NCBI RefSeq assembly: GCF_000372525.1
Contig: NZ_AQUR01000081.1
Coordinates: 31,417 to 95,416 of the forward strand
DNA: 64,000 bases
Direction: 5' to 3'
DNA from: Cupriavidus neocaledonicus
GTDB lineage: Bacteria; Pseudomonadota; Gammaproteobacteria; Burkholderiales; Burkholderiaceae
The translations under genes and the position numbers were made by a program. The notes under the pieces were generated by a model. It was not told the origin of the DNA, did no database searches, and saw nothing but the letters and a program-made list of their open reading frames with translations. Below, one piece after another: positions 18,719 through 28,711 of this stretch; positions within the stretch are counted from its first letter, which is position 1, and every line of letters begins with the position of its first letter.

Positions 18719-18973
18719 ATGGCCACCGCCAACGTCCCGTTTTCTTCCACGCCCCATGCAGCAGCGCTTGCGCGCATCCTGCATGTCACCCGCAGTGCCT
18801 GGGCATTGGATCTTCATCCGCTGCCTGCCCCGACGGCGCTTGCCGCAACCGGCGCCGCCATGCAATCTTCCACGCCTGCACTGTCGCGCCGCGCGCGCCT
18901 GACCCGTGCGGTCGCCCGCGCCTTCGAGGCGCAGGTGATGGCGATTCGCTGCCGCCAGGCCGTGGTCGCCTGA
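18719..18973 (+). CDS. Small hypothetical protein (84 aa)
   Basis: A short frame starting MATANVPFSSTPH and ending MAIRCRQAVVA, with a good AGGAG ribosome-binding site (18704-18708) 10 bp upstream. No domain was recognised. The N-terminal half is Ala/Ser/Pro rich and the last 25 residues are basic and amphipathic (ALSRRARLTRAVARAF). It is not in the SbcC reading frame and ends 15 bp before the convergent sbcC stop. It could be a genus-specific small protein; the support is the ribosome-binding site and its position in otherwise empty DNA. Confidence 0.5.
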   Translation: MATANVPFSSTPHAAALARILHVTRSAWALDLHPLPAPTALAATGAAMQSSTPALSRRARLTRAVARAFEAQVMAIRCRQAVVA

Positions 18974-18988
18974 CCCTGCCCTTCCTGC

Positions 18989-21900
18989 CTAGGCCGCCAC
19001 CGGCACCCCGGTCAGCAGCACGCGGCTGCCATCCGTGCCGGGCCGCACTTCCAGCCGCACGTCGATACGCTCGCGCAGTTCCGTCACGTGCGAAATGATC
19101 CCGACCAGGCGCCCCGCCTGCTGGAGGTCCAGCAGCGTGCGCAAGGCAAAGTCGAGGCTTTCGGGATCGAGCGTGCCGAAGCCTTCGTCGACGAACAGGG
19201 TGTCCAGCTGGATGCCCCCCGCGCGCGACTGCACCACGTCGGCCAGGCCCAGCGCCAGCGACAGCGACGCGAGGAAGCCTTCGCCGCCTGACAGCGTATT
19301 GGCCGGGCGCGCCGCGCCGGTATCGTGGTCGAACACTTCGATATCGAGGCCGCCGGCGCTGCGCTGGTCGGCCTGCTCGCGCACGCGCTGCAGCACATAG
19401 CGGCCGCGGCTCATAGCCAGCAGGCGTGTGGACGCTGCCTCCAGCACCTCGTCGAGCAGCGTGGCCAGCACGAAGCGCTGGAACGTCATGCGGCGCGGAT
19501 TGTTGCCGTTGGCCACTTCGGCCAGCCGGCCCAGCACGGCAAAGCGCGCCTCGATGTCGCGGCCTTCGCGGTCCAGTTGCTGCAGCCGCTGCTGGCATTG
19601 CCGCAGCGCGTCGCGGGAACGTCCGCGCTCGGCCTGCTGCCGCACCAGGTCCTCCACCGTCGCGGCGGAAGCCGCCAGCGCCGCGCGCAGCGCGTCTACG
19701 TCGGGCGCATCGAGCCCTTGCGCGGCAGCTTCCGCGCGTTCGCGCCGGTCGGCGGCGGCCGCCAGCTGGCGGTCGAACGCGCGCAGCGTGGCGTCGAGCG
19801 CTTGCATTGCGTCCTCGTCCAGGCGGGCGTCGGCGTGCACCCGGGCATCGGCAAAACCGTGCTGCGCGAGTGCCTGCGCCAATGCCGCGTCGGCGTTGGC
19901 CAGGCGTTCGGCGCTCTGCGCGCGTGACTGCCGTGCCGACACCAGCGCGGCCTGCGCCCCGGCATCCTGCGCTGCGGCCTGCCTGTCGGCCGCCTGCGCC
20001 GTGGCCAGCGCCTGTTCCAGTCCGGCCAGCGCGGCCTGCGCCTGGCGCAGTGCCTCGCCCAGCGCCACCGGATCGCGCGAGTCCTCGGGGACCAGCGCGC
20101 TCTCGGCCTGCCATTCGCCGCGGCAATGCGCCAGTGCCTGGGCGGCGGCATCGGCCGCAGCAACGGCAGCGGAGTGCGCGGCTTCGGCGCTGTCGCGCGC
20201 CGCGCGCGAAGTGGCGATCGCGGCTTCGCGCTGCGCCAGGCTTGCCGATGCCTGCCGCTGCTGCGCCAGCGCCGCTTGCCGCGATTCGAGGTCAGCGTTG
20301 ATGTCGGCGGCTGCTGCCTCGGTGGCATCGCCCAGTGCCGCGGCCAGTTCTTCCAGCCGCTCGCGTGCCTGTGCGATCGCCAGTTGCGCGGCCTGGTGCT
20401 GGCCCGCACAGCGCACCGCTTCCGCCTCGGCTTGCAGCAAGGCATGGCGCGCGCCCTCCAGCGCCAGGTCAGACAGCGGCTGCGCCACGTGCCGTGCCGG
20501 CTCGGGATGCGCGGTACTGCCGCAGACCGGACAGGCATCGCCTGACGCCAGCGTCTGCGCCAGGCGCGCGGCCTGCCCGGCGCGCCACGCAGCTTCGGCT
20601 TCGGCCAGCGCGGTGCGGCAGCGGTCGCGCTGATGCAGCGCCTGCCGTTCGGCCTGCGCCTGGGCCGCGGCCTGCGTGTTCGCGGCGTCCAGCGAACGGG
20701 CCGCCTGACGGTACCGTTCGAATTGCCGCGCGCGCTCCTGCAGCGCGGCCAGCTGCAAGGCGGTCGCCTGTGCCTGCGCCGCGGCCAGCTGGGCCTGGCC
20801 CAAGGCCGATTCGGCGGCCACGGCGGCGGCGCGGCATGTCTCAACCTGCGCCATGGCGCGATCGCGTGCGGTGGCGGCGGTGGCCTGCCTGGCTTCGGCC
20901 TCGTGCAAGGCGCGCTGCAAAGCCCCCAGCCGCTGCGCGCGCGGCAGCATCGCTTCCAGTTGCGTCACACGGCGCTGTGCGTCCTGGCGGACGTCGGCCT
21001 GCTGCACCTGCGCCTGCAAGGCCGCGGCGGCCTGTGTGGCCCGTTGGCCAGCGTGCGCGGCGTATTCGGTCGCTTGCGCCAATGCCGCGGCGCCGGCGGC
21101 GTGATCGCGCTGCGCCGCCTGAGCGGCCTGCACCGCCGGCATCACGCGCGCGGCGCGCTGGGCCGCCTGCAAGCGGCCGCGCTGTTCATCGATGGCGGGC
21201 TGCCGCGCCAGCAGCGCGGCGTGGGACGCCTGCGCCTGCTGGCGCTCCTGCAAGCGCGCCGCCACCTGCTCGCCTGCTGCGAGCGCGGCCTGCGCGGCGG
21301 CTTGCGCGGCGCGTGCGCCTTGTTCCTGTCCTTGCAGCGCCTGCAACTCCCCCTGCATGGCCGCGATGCCGTCCGCCAACGCTTGCGCCGATTCCACGCC
21401 GGCCTGCCGCAACGCTTCCTCGCGCTGGATCGTGATGCGCTCGGCGTCGCGCCGGATGCCGGCGGCCTCGGCCTTCAGCAGCTCTTCCACGCGGCGGTAC
21501 AGCTCGGTGCGGAACAGCCGCTCGAGGATGGCCTGCCGCGCCTGGGAGCTGGCGGTCAGCAGTTCGCGAAAGCGCCCCTGCGGCAGCACGATGACCTGGC
21601 GAAACTGCGCGCTGTCAAAGCCCAGCAGCTCGCGCACGGCATCGGTGACCTTGCCCGGCTGGCTGGCCTTGCTGACCCAGCCGTTGCCGTCGTGCAAGTC
21701 CAGTTGCGCCCTGGCCGGCTCGGTGACCCAGCCTTCGCCGCGCTGCTTGGGCCGCTCCTGCACGGGCGAGCGCACCACGCGCCAGTGCTGCGCGCCCAGG
21801 CTGAAGGCCAGCGTCACCTCGGTGCGCAAACCCGCTGCCGCATTGGCGCTGCGCATCGCTTGCGCGCTGCGCTCGCCGCCGGAGGTGTCGCCGTACAGGG

Positions 21901-22051
21901 CAAAGCAGATGGCATCGAGCAGCGTGGTCTTGCCCGCGCCGGTGGGCCCATGGATCAGCACGAAGGCCTGCTCGCCCAGCCGCGTGAAATCGATGGCCTC
22001 GGTCGCGGCAAAGGGCCCGAACGCCTGCAGCGTCAGATGCAGCGGTCTCAT
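18989..22051 (-). CDS. sbcC: Exonuclease subunit SbcC (SMC/Rad50-like ATPase)
   Basis: A 1020-residue SMC-like ATPase that with SbcD opens DNA hairpins and trims double-strand ends. The N-terminal Walker A is GPTGAGKT (residues 35-42) and the C-terminal half-site has the signature LSGGEG (about residue 920) and Walker B LDTLFVDEGFGTLD (about residue 950). Two long Ala/Gln-rich coiled coils flank a central zinc hook CPVC near residue 505. It overlaps sbcD by 4 bp (ATGA). SbcCD cuts long palindromes, which is notable beside the hairpin-forming repeats elsewhere in the window, but no direct link can be shown. Confidence 0.95.
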   Translation of the reverse strand: MRPLHLTLQAFGPFAATEAIDFTRLGEQAFVLIHGPTGAGKTTLLDAICFALYGDTSGGERSAQAMRSANAAAGLRTEVTLAFSLGAQHWRVVRSPVQERPKQRGEGWVTEPARAQLDLHDGNGWVSKASQPGKVTDAVRELLGFDSAQFRQVIVLPQGRFRELLTASSQARQAILERLFRTELYRRVEELLKAEAAGIRRDAERITIQREEALRQAGVESAQALADGIAAMQGELQALQGQEQGARAAQAAAQAALAAGEQVAARLQERQQAQASHAALLARQPAIDEQRGRLQAAQRAARVMPAVQAAQAAQRDHAAGAAALAQATEYAAHAGQRATQAAAALQAQVQQADVRQDAQRRVTQLEAMLPRAQRLGALQRALHEAEARQATAATARDRAMAQVETCRAAAVAAESALGQAQLAAAQAQATALQLAALQERARQFERYRQAARSLDAANTQAAAQAQAERQALHQRDRCRTALAEAEAAWRAGQAARLAQTLASGDACPVCGSTAHPEPARHVAQPLSDLALEGARHALLQAEAEAVRCAGQHQAAQLAIAQARERLEELAAALGDATEAAAADINADLESRQAALAQQRQASASLAQREAAIATSRAARDSAEAAHSAAVAAADAAAQALAHCRGEWQAESALVPEDSRDPVALGEALRQAQAALAGLEQALATAQAADRQAAAQDAGAQAALVSARQSRAQSAERLANADAALAQALAQHGFADARVHADARLDEDAMQALDATLRAFDRQLAAAADRRERAEAAAQGLDAPDVDALRAALAASAATVEDLVRQQAERGRSRDALRQCQQRLQQLDREGRDIEARFAVLGRLAEVANGNNPRRMTFQRFVLATLLDEVLEAASTRLLAMSRGRYVLQRVREQADQRSAGGLDIEVFDHDTGAARPANTLSGGEGFLASLSLALGLADVVQSRAGGIQLDTLFVDEGFGTLDPESLDFALRTLLDLQQAGRLVGIISHVTELRERIDVRLEVRPGTDGSRVLLTGVPVAA

Positions 22052-23196
22052 GCCGACTCCCGTTCCGCCGTGGCGATGCCGGCCAGCACCTGGTCGAGCG
22101 CGGCACGCTGGTCAGGGTCCAGCTCGGCATCGGCCACCTCCCGGAAGAAACTGGCGAACAGCTCGCCAGTGCCCAGCTGCCGCAGCTTGCGTCCCGCCTC
22201 CGACGCCATGCCGGTGCGCGCCAGCACGGTGCGCTCGATCGCCAGCGCGTTGGGATAGACCTGGCGCAGCCGCGCCATCGGGTCCAGCAACGCGCCTGTA
22301 TCGGTCAGGCGCGCGTGGATGTAGTCGTCGCGCTTCGGATCGTCGGCACCGGCGGCCAGCAACTGTGCCAGTTCGCCCTCGAGCACGCGCACGTCGCGCA
22401 GCGGCTGCAGCGTCAGCGGCGTGATGGCGACGGCGCCGTCCGCATCCAGTTCGATGCGCGACACCGACTTCTGGTGCGCGCATTCCGACAGCGAGTATTT
22501 CAGCAGCGAGCCCGCATAGTGGATGCGTCCGCCGCCCAGCGTCTGCGGCCGGTGCAGGTGTCCCAGCGCGACCAGGTCGAAGCCGGCGAACAGCTCCGCG
22601 GCCACGGCGCCGCTGCCGCCCACCGACAGCGGCCGTTCCGATTCGCTGGCCGCGCCGCCGACCACGAAGGCATGGCCCACCACCACCGCGCGCACGCCCG
22701 GCGGATGCACCGCGCGGATGGCATCGAGCTGCGCGCGCAACGCGGCTTCGTGCGACGGCATTTCCGTGCCGACCGCATCGCGCACCACGGCGGGCTCGGC
22801 ATATGGCAGCGCATAGATGCGGACTTCGCCATGCGCGTCGCGCAAGCTCACCCAACTGGCGTCGGCCAGCGTGCGGCCGGCCACGTGCAGCCCCTGCGCG
22901 CGCATCAGGCGCGCGCCGAATTCCAGCCGCTGCGCGCTGTCGTGGTTGCCCGCGATCATCACCACCGGCACGCCGGCATCGACCACGATGCGGGCCAGCA
23001 CGTCGTCGAGCAGGGCCACCGCCTCGGGCGGCGGCACGGCGCGGTCATAGACGTCGCCGGCGATCAGCACCGCATCCGGGCGCTCGTTGCGGACCAGTTC
23101 GACAAACTGGTCGAGGAGATGGGCCTGGTCTTCCAGTAGGCTGCGCGCATGGAAGAGGCGGCCGAGATGCCAGTCGGCGGTGTGAAGGAAACGCAA
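22048..23196 (-). CDS. sbcD: Exonuclease subunit SbcD
   Basis: The nuclease subunit of SbcCD. A TTG start at 23196 gives the family N-terminus (M/L)RFLHTADWHLGRLF; an ATG at 23274 in the same frame would add 26 residues without similarity. Calcineurin-like phosphoesterase motifs are in order: TADWHLG, AGDVYDR, AGNHDSAQR, VVVGHAFV and LGHLHRPQ, which together bind two Mn ions. The C-terminal capping region contacts SbcC. It is the first gene of the sbcDC operon, with sbcC overlapping its stop. Confidence 0.93.
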   Translation of the reverse strand: MRFLHTADWHLGRLFHARSLLEDQAHLLDQFVELVRNERPDAVLIAGDVYDRAVPPPEAVALLDDVLARIVVDAGVPVVMIAGNHDSAQRLEFGARLMRAQGLHVAGRTLADASWVSLRDAHGEVRIYALPYAEPAVVRDAVGTEMPSHEAALRAQLDAIRAVHPPGVRAVVVGHAFVVGGAASESERPLSVGGSGAVAAELFAGFDLVALGHLHRPQTLGGGRIHYAGSLLKYSLSECAHQKSVSRIELDADGAVAITPLTLQPLRDVRVLEGELAQLLAAGADDPKRDDYIHARLTDTGALLDPMARLRQVYPNALAIERTVLARTGMASEAGRKLRQLGTGELFASFFREVADAELDPDQRAALDQVLAGIATAERESA

Positions 23197-23314
23197 TCCG
23201 GGGTCCGTTGGAGAATCGGCGAAACCCGCATCATAATGCGTCGCAGCCCGTCTTCCTTGGCGTGGCGCGCGCAACAGCGGGCGATGCCGGGGCTACGTTG
23301 GCGCTGAGCGGCGC

Positions 23315-24679
23315 TCACACCGGCTCGGCCTCGCTGTCGGCGATCTGGTACTTGCGCATTTTTTCCCACAGCACCTTGCGGCTGATGCCCAGGCTGGCCG
23401 CCGTGTCCTGCCGCCGCCAGCCGTTGGCGTCGAGCGCGGCCAGGATGCGGCGGCGTTCTTCCATGTCGCCGCGCAGATCGGCGCGCTCACCGCCATCGAA
23501 CGCGCCCGGATGCAGCGCGCGGAACAGCGGCCGGATGCGCTCCTCGTCCCAATGCCCGGTCTGCTGCACGGTGATGCCGACGCGCTCGGCCAGGTTGCGC
23601 AGCTCGCGCACGTTGCCGGTGAAGTAGGCGGTGCCGACCGCGCCCTTGAGCCAGTCCGGCATCGGCGGCAAGGCGTCGTAGCCGGACGCGCCCAGCATAT
23701 GGCGCAGGAACGACTGCAGCAGCGCTACCTTGTCGGCCGGGCCGCGCTCTTCCAGGCTGGGAATGCGCATCTCGATCACCGCCAGGCGGAAGAACAGGTC
23801 GGCGCGAAAGCGCCCCTGCCGCACGGCGTCGCGCAGGTCCTTGTTGGTCGCGGCCACCAGACGGAAATCCAGCTTGACCGCCAGCGTCGAGCCCAGCCGG
23901 GTGATCACGTTCTCTTCCAGCACGCGCAGCAGCTTGACCTGCTGGAACAGCGGCAGGTCGCCGATCTCGTCGAGAAACAGCGTACCGCCGTTGGCCTGCT
24001 CGAAATACCCGCGATGCGCGAACGACGCTCCCGTGAACGCGCCCTTGGCATGGCCGAAGAACTGCGACTCGAACAGCCCGTCGGGAATCGCGCCGCAGTT
24101 GACCGCGACGAACGGGCCCTTGCCGTAGGTGCTGTTGCGCTCATGGAACAGGCGCGCGATGCGCTCCTTGCCCGCGCCGGTTTCGCCATACAGCATCACA
24201 TTGCTGCCGAAGTCGGCAAAGGTCTCCACATGCTGCAGCAGCTGGCGCATCGCCGCGGAGCCGGCCACCAGGTCCGCCTCGCGCTCGCCGGTTGGCTCGG
24301 TGGCGAGCAACTGCGGCAGCAGCTTGCCGATCTGGCCGCGCAGGTCGGCGCCGGTAAAGTCATCGGCCAGGATATGCGCGTACTCCGGCGGAAAGCGTCC
24401 GGGATCGGTCTCGCGTCCCGGCCCCGCCACCCAGATCACCGGCATGCCGTGCGCGGCCTCCCAGTCCAGCGAGAAGCGCGCGGCGCCGATCACCGACACG
24501 CTGATCACCGCGATGCACGGCTTCAGGCGCGGCTCGGCCGGCAAGGCCTCGAGCGCGCCGGCGCGGATCACGTCAACGCCCAGCGGCGCCAGGAACCGCG
24601 TGACGCGGTCGGCAATCTCGTACTTGCCTTCCCACACGTAGACTTCAAGGTTTTCGTAGGCCCAGCGATCTGTCTTCAT
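23315..24679 (-). CDS. Sigma-54-dependent transcriptional activator (NtrC-like), Tad-cluster linked
   Basis: A 454-residue enhancer-binding protein. The N-terminal 125 residues look like a degenerate receiver domain (no clear Asp phosphoacceptor signature). The AAA+ domain has Walker A GETGAGKE (165-172), the sigma-54 contact loop GAFTGA (213-218), Walker B LFLDEIG (234-240) and the FRADLFFRL sensor region. The C-terminus is a Fis-type HTH ([20 protein letters not shown]). It lies 38 bp after tadG on the same strand, so it probably belongs to the Tad transcription unit and may control it. No textbook -24/-12 element (TGGCAC-N5-TTGC) was seen upstream of flp. Confidence 0.9.
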   Translation of the reverse strand: MKTDRWAYENLEVYVWEGKYEIADRVTRFLAPLGVDVIRAGALEALPAEPRLKPCIAVISVSVIGAARFSLDWEAAHGMPVIWVAGPGRETDPGRFPPEYAHILADDFTGADLRGQIGKLLPQLLATEPTGEREADLVAGSAAMRQLLQHVETFADFGSNVMLYGETGAGKERIARLFHERNSTYGKGPFVAVNCGAIPDGLFESQFFGHAKGAFTGASFAHRGYFEQANGGTLFLDEIGDLPLFQQVKLLRVLEENVITRLGSTLAVKLDFRLVAATNKDLRDAVRQGRFRADLFFRLAVIEMRIPSLEERGPADKVALLQSFLRHMLGASGYDALPPMPDWLKGAVGTAYFTGNVRELRNLAERVGITVQQTGHWDEERIRPLFRALHPGAFDGGERADLRGDMEERRRILAALDANGWRRQDTAASLGISRKVLWEKMRKYQIADSEAEPV

Positions 24680-24717
24680 TCTGTTTCTGCCATCAGGCGG
24701 TTTGGCGCGATCATGGC

Positions 24718-26409
24718 TCAGTACACCAGTTCAGCGTTGTTGCAATCGATGCTGTGGACCCAGAGATCGCTGTTGCCAAGCTGGATGCCCAGGCTGTTGA
24801 GCAGCGGCGGCACCAGCGCGTCCAGCGTAGCCCCCAGCGGCGCCAGCGACGGGCCAACATCCAGGGGCAAGCTGAGGATCCCCACCAACTTGGTCCGTAT
24901 CTTCAGCGACAGCACTTGCGAGAACAATCCGCCGAAGGGATCCGACATACCCACTTGCGTATGGCCGCCCGGTCCCAGAGTGACTTCCTGGGCGACGGTG
25001 TTGCCATGACGCGGCACGTCGGTGGCAACAACCTGGGCGACGTCTCCCAGCAGTCCCACCTTGACCTCGCCAAGCACCACCTCGCCCCCCGTGCAGCCCT
25101 CGGTCAGGCACGCCGTGGCCAGGCCACTCTTTACCTGCATCGTGGCCCGACGATCCGCGGGATTGGCCGCGCATTGCAGCCGGGTAAGGTCGGCCGTGGC
25201 GTTGGCGACATCAATAAAGAGCGGCACGTTCAGATCGGCGTCGATAACCGGCTTCAGGATGTCGGCCTTGATCTGGAGCGCCAGCGTCAGCCTTACCTGC
25301 GAGGAGGTGGCGCTGGTCTGCCACGTGTCCGGCTTGCCGGACAGCTGCCGCGCCGGACCGGCCGCCGTGACCGGCGGCTCGATCACGCGCAGGTTGGCGC
25401 TGATGCCGCCCAGGCCAAAAGGGAGTTTGGGTATGTTCAGCGGCAGCGCGACCGCGGTATCGCCGCGTGCGACTTGCGCGCCGGCGAGCAGCAACTGCGC
25501 GACATTCAGACCGACTTCCACCGCCGACGATGCCGCGGGTGCCATCAGGCCGAGGTCGAGCAGCCTTGCCAGCGACACCGTCGCGGCCGCTCCGCTCGCG
25601 CCCAGCGTGGTCGGCGGGCTGCCCAGCATGGTGGTAAGCAGCGTGTCGCGCCCGGCCGCGCCGAGCACCAGCGCATAGAAATCGCGCAGGTTCAGCGACG
25701 CATTCAGCAGTTGTTCCACGGTCCCGACGTCCGCCTCGAGCCGCAACTGGTCCAGCGTCACCGTGGTATTGACCAGTCCCTGCCAGTCCGCCAACGACAG
25801 GTTCACCGCATTGCCCAGCAGCACGCTCAGCATGCTGTTGGCGGTCGAGACGTCGAGCAACCCCGTGCCGAGCGAAAACGCCGCCACCGGCGGGCTGCCG
25901 CTCGCAATCGATTCCGCAAACAGCTGCCTGCCGCTGCCGCCATTGAACACGAACAGGATCGGCACCGTCTGCGTGGCCTGCACGCGCACGGCATTGGGCG
26001 AGACCGTGGCGGCGTTGTACACGGCGCTGAAATGCCGCGCGCCGGCGGTGGCAGGATCCCATACGCCGACACAGGCTGTCATTGCATCCGCGCCACCCCC
26101 GGCAGCCTCCGCACAGCCCATGGCGATGCCCGACGGATAGCCGTTCTTCGCGCCGATATTGCTGACCGTTCCGAGCACGGCGGCGTTCAGATTGGCCGCG
26201 CTGTCCGCCCGCTTGAGCTGCTGCGCCGCCGACATCGCCGCCAGGTCCACCATGTTCTGTAGCTGCCGCTGGCGCATGAACACATGGCCGACGTCGATCG
26301 ACACCAGCGCGGCGATCGCCACGGTGGCGATCAGCAGCGCCGCCATCACGCTGACGGCGCCGCGTGAGGCGCGTCGGGTGCGGACCACCGGCGGCTGGCG
26401 CAGGCTCAT
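24718..26409 (-). CDS. tadG: TadG-family Tad pilus protein
   Basis: A 563-residue protein with an N-terminal pseudopilin-like membrane segment ([20 protein letters not shown], about residues 16-35, followed by [14 protein letters not shown]). This is the TadG/DUF2134 arrangement: a TadE-like anchor and a large extracytoplasmic domain. Cysteines near residues 99 and 113 and in the C-terminal third could form disulfides. The domain is Gly/Ala/Val rich with no known catalytic motif. It is encoded after the DUF3613 gene with a 4-bp overlap. TadG is thought to help pilus anchoring or assembly at the envelope. Confidence 0.85.
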   Translation of the reverse strand: MSLRQPPVVRTRRASRGAVSVMAALLIATVAIAALVSIDVGHVFMRQRQLQNMVDLAAMSAAQQLKRADSAANLNAAVLGTVSNIGAKNGYPSGIAMGCAEAAGGGADAMTACVGVWDPATAGARHFSAVYNAATVSPNAVRVQATQTVPILFVFNGGSGRQLFAESIASGSPPVAAFSLGTGLLDVSTANSMLSVLLGNAVNLSLADWQGLVNTTVTLDQLRLEADVGTVEQLLNASLNLRDFYALVLGAAGRDTLLTTMLGSPPTTLGASGAAATVSLARLLDLGLMAPAASSAVEVGLNVAQLLLAGAQVARGDTAVALPLNIPKLPFGLGGISANLRVIEPPVTAAGPARQLSGKPDTWQTSATSSQVRLTLALQIKADILKPVIDADLNVPLFIDVANATADLTRLQCAANPADRRATMQVKSGLATACLTEGCTGGEVVLGEVKVGLLGDVAQVVATDVPRHGNTVAQEVTLGPGGHTQVGMSDPFGGLFSQVLSLKIRTKLVGILSLPLDVGPSLAPLGATLDALVPPLLNSLGIQLGNSDLWVHSIDCNNAELVY

Positions 26410-26765
26410 TTTCCGCCCAGCATCTGTCCGGCCGAGCCGGCGCGCGTGGTACTGGCGTTGGCCTGGCCGGTGTAGAACTCGGGCAGCGCGAAGCGGAAGC
26501 TGTTGAGGTAGCGCTCATAGCCCAGCGCGGCCTGTTCGCCGTGCATCGGCAGCATCGGCCCGGCCTGCGTGCCTTCGCGCTGGATCGCCAGGAGCGCGCG
26601 CGTGTCGGCGCCGATTTCGCGCTGCGCGGACGGCGCCGGCGGCATGCCGGTGGCTTCGGTCGGCGCGGCATCGCCCTGCGCGTGCGCCAGTGGGGCCAGC
26701 GCCCACAGGCAGAGCGCCACGCATGCGGCGCGCTTTTGGATGGCAACGGGAAGATTGGCTGTCAT
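26406..26765 (-). CDS. DUF3613 protein of the Tad locus
   Basis: A 119-residue secreted protein with a signal peptide ending LAPLAHAQ near residue 30. The core ADTRALLAIQREGTQAGP...EQAALGYERYLNSF fits DUF3613, a short family found almost only next to Tad genes in Burkholderiales and relatives. It overlaps the TadD-like gene upstream and tadG downstream, each by 4 bp (ATGA), so the three are translationally coupled. The function is unknown; a periplasmic accessory to the Tad machine is likely from context. Confidence 0.82.
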   Translation of the reverse strand: MTANLPVAIQKRAACVALCLWALAPLAHAQGDAAPTEATGMPPAPSAQREIGADTRALLAIQREGTQAGPMLPMHGEQAALGYERYLNSFRFALPEFYTGQANASTTRAGSAGQMLGGK

Positions 26766-27613
26766 GGGGTAGCGCCGGCTTGCGCGGCGATGGCGATTGG
26801 CTTGGCCACGACCGCCACGGCGGCGGGCGCGGATGTCGGCCTGGACTGGCCCTGGCGCGCCGCGGCGCGGGCGATGCGGTCGGCTTCCTTGCGGATCGCG
26901 CTGCGGGTGGGCTCGGGCAGCGCGGCCTTCTGCATCATGGCGTTGGCCTGGGCGCGCTTGCCATCGGCCATCAGCCACACCACCGCATTGCTGATCACGC
27001 GCGGATTGCGCGCGTCCAGCTCGAGCGCCTGCATCACCGGCACGCGTGCATCCTGCAGCGCGCCGGCGCGCATCAGCGCATAGCCCAGGTCGCTGGCGAT
27101 GCGCGCGTTGACCGGGTCCAGCGCGCTGGCGGCGCGCAATGCCGTCACCGCACGCGCGAAGTCATCCTGGCGCCCGGCCAGCAGGCCCAGGCCGTGGTGC
27201 GCATGCGCGGCCTCCGCGCCTTTCGCGGTGGCGAGCAGCCTCTGGTACGCCTCGATGGCGGCCTGGTCCTGTCCGGTTTCGCGCAGCGCATCGGCGCGCA
27301 TCACCTGGATCTCGGGGCCGGCGCCGAAGCGCTGCACATAGACCTCGATATGCGCGAGCGAGGCAAAGTAGAGCCCGTCCTGCTGCATCTTGCGGATCAG
27401 GCCCAGGTAGACCGCCTGCTCGCTGTACTCGGCGCGCGCGGCCTTGTCGCGCAACCTGGCCAGTTCCACCTGGGCCTCGGCCTGTTCGTGCATGGCCGAG
27501 GCGCCGTTGTTGCCGCCGGCGCAGCCGCACAGCGCGGCCAGCAGCAGGCACGCTGCCGACGTGCGCATCCGGCCCGTCGCCACAGCGGCAGAGCGCGCCA
27601 TCCCCCCCCTCAT
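26762..27613 (-). CDS. tadD: TadD-like tetratricopeptide lipoprotein
   Basis: A 283-residue lipoprotein with a signal peptide ending in LLLAALCGC near residue 30, then TPR-like helical repeats (about residues 100-225; ALRETGQDQAAIEAYQRLL and LGYALMRAGALQDARVPVMQALELD are clear units). TadD is the pilotin-like TPR lipoprotein that helps the RcpA secretin assemble. The C-terminal 50 residues are Ala-rich and low complexity. The gene overlaps tadC by 4 bp and the DUF3613 gene by 4 bp. An internal methionine (MRTSAACLLL) would give a shorter and cleaner signal peptide. Confidence 0.85.
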   Translation of the reverse strand: MRGGMARSAAVATGRMRTSAACLLLAALCGCAGGNNGASAMHEQAEAQVELARLRDKAARAEYSEQAVYLGLIRKMQQDGLYFASLAHIEVYVQRFGAGPEIQVMRADALRETGQDQAAIEAYQRLLATAKGAEAAHAHHGLGLLAGRQDDFARAVTALRAASALDPVNARIASDLGYALMRAGALQDARVPVMQALELDARNPRVISNAVVWLMADGKRAQANAMMQKAALPEPTRSAIRKEADRIARAAARQGQSRPTSAPAAVAVVAKPIAIAAQAGATP

Positions 27614-28689
27614 CGCGTGCCTCCCATGTTTGCCAGCATACGGATCACCCCGAGAAAGCCTGGGCCCGCGGTCAGGATCAGCAGCACCGGCAACAGGCTG
27701 ACCACCATCACCGCGGTCATCTTGACCGTGAGGCGGCCGATCTCATCCTTCATGCGCGACTTGCGCGCCTCCTGCATGCGTAGCCCGAACTGTCGCAGCG
27801 GCTCCTGCACCGCGCCGCCATGCTTGTCGACCTGCGTCAGCAGCGTGATCAGGCTCTTCAGGTCTTCGCTGTCGAACAGCCGGCCGATGCGCAGCAGGGT
27901 CTGCTCGCGCGAGCGGCCCGAGGCGAACTGCTGGTTGGCGCGCGCCAGTTCCGGCCCCAGCACGCGCAGCATGCCGCCGAATTCGGCCACGATCACCTGC
28001 AGGCTCTGGTCGATCGACAAACCCACCCCCTGCAGCAGCCGCAGCATGTCGATCAGCACCGGCAGTTCGTCGTCGACCATGCGCAGGCGCGCGGCGGCGC
28101 GCCGGCGCAGGTACCACTTGGGCGCCAGGTAGGCCACGGCGAAGGTGCCGAAGCCCCATGCCATCACCATGAAGGCACTGGCGCCGAGGTGCCACAGCAT
28201 CGCCAGCACCGACAAGGCCAGCGGCAGGGCCAGCCGCAGTACGCCGAACAGCATGCGCGCCTGCAAGCCATACCAGCCGCATTGCTCCAGCAACTGCTGG
28301 TCTTCCGGCGTCACCACCGCGCGGCCCAGCCGCGATTCCAGCCAGTGGGCGTCGAAGCGCTCGCCCACGCGCGCGCCCAGCTGCGCGCCAAGGCCGGTGC
28401 CGGCGCCGGGCGTTGCCGCGGTGGTCGCAGCGTTGGCCGCGGTACGCGCGCCCGCAACCCCGGGTACGCCGGGCACGCCGGGCATGCCCGGCGCACGCGG
28501 CGTGGGAGCGGGCGCGGCCGCGGCGGCCGGCGCGACTGCCGTGGAGCGCTGCTGGCGCGCCAGCGCGGCGTCGATGGTGCGGGCCGAGAGCCGGCGCTGG
28601 CGCCAGTCGCGCAGCAACGGCAATGCCAGTACACCGACGCCGCAGGCGGCGACGAGCAGGCTCAGCGAGATCAGCGTCAGGCGGTCCAT
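27610..28689 (-). CDS. tadC: TadC, Tad pilus inner-membrane platform protein
   Basis: A 359-residue inner-membrane protein with a type II secretion F domain in the C-terminal half (LLQGVGLSIDQSLQVIVAEFGGMLRVLG is the diagnostic segment). One transmembrane helix is at the N-terminus, a pair follows around residues 145-180 and one is near the C-terminus (MTAVMVVSLLPVLLILTAG). Between the first helix and the rest is a Pro/Gly/Ala linker with a short MPGVPGVPGVAG repeat. TadC works with TadB as the membrane platform driven by the TadA ATPase. Confidence 0.92.
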   Translation of the reverse strand: MDRLTLISLSLLVAACGVGVLALPLLRDWRQRRLSARTIDAALARQQRSTAVAPAAAAAPAPTPRAPGMPGVPGVPGVAGARTAANAATTAATPGAGTGLGAQLGARVGERFDAHWLESRLGRAVVTPEDQQLLEQCGWYGLQARMLFGVLRLALPLALSVLAMLWHLGASAFMVMAWGFGTFAVAYLAPKWYLRRRAAARLRMVDDELPVLIDMLRLLQGVGLSIDQSLQVIVAEFGGMLRVLGPELARANQQFASGRSREQTLLRIGRLFDSEDLKSLITLLTQVDKHGGAVQEPLRQFGLRMQEARKSRMKDEIGRLTVKMTAVMVVSLLPVLLILTAGPGFLGVIRMLANMGGTR

Positions 28690-28711
28690 GGGGGCGATGT
28701 CATCGTTGCCT

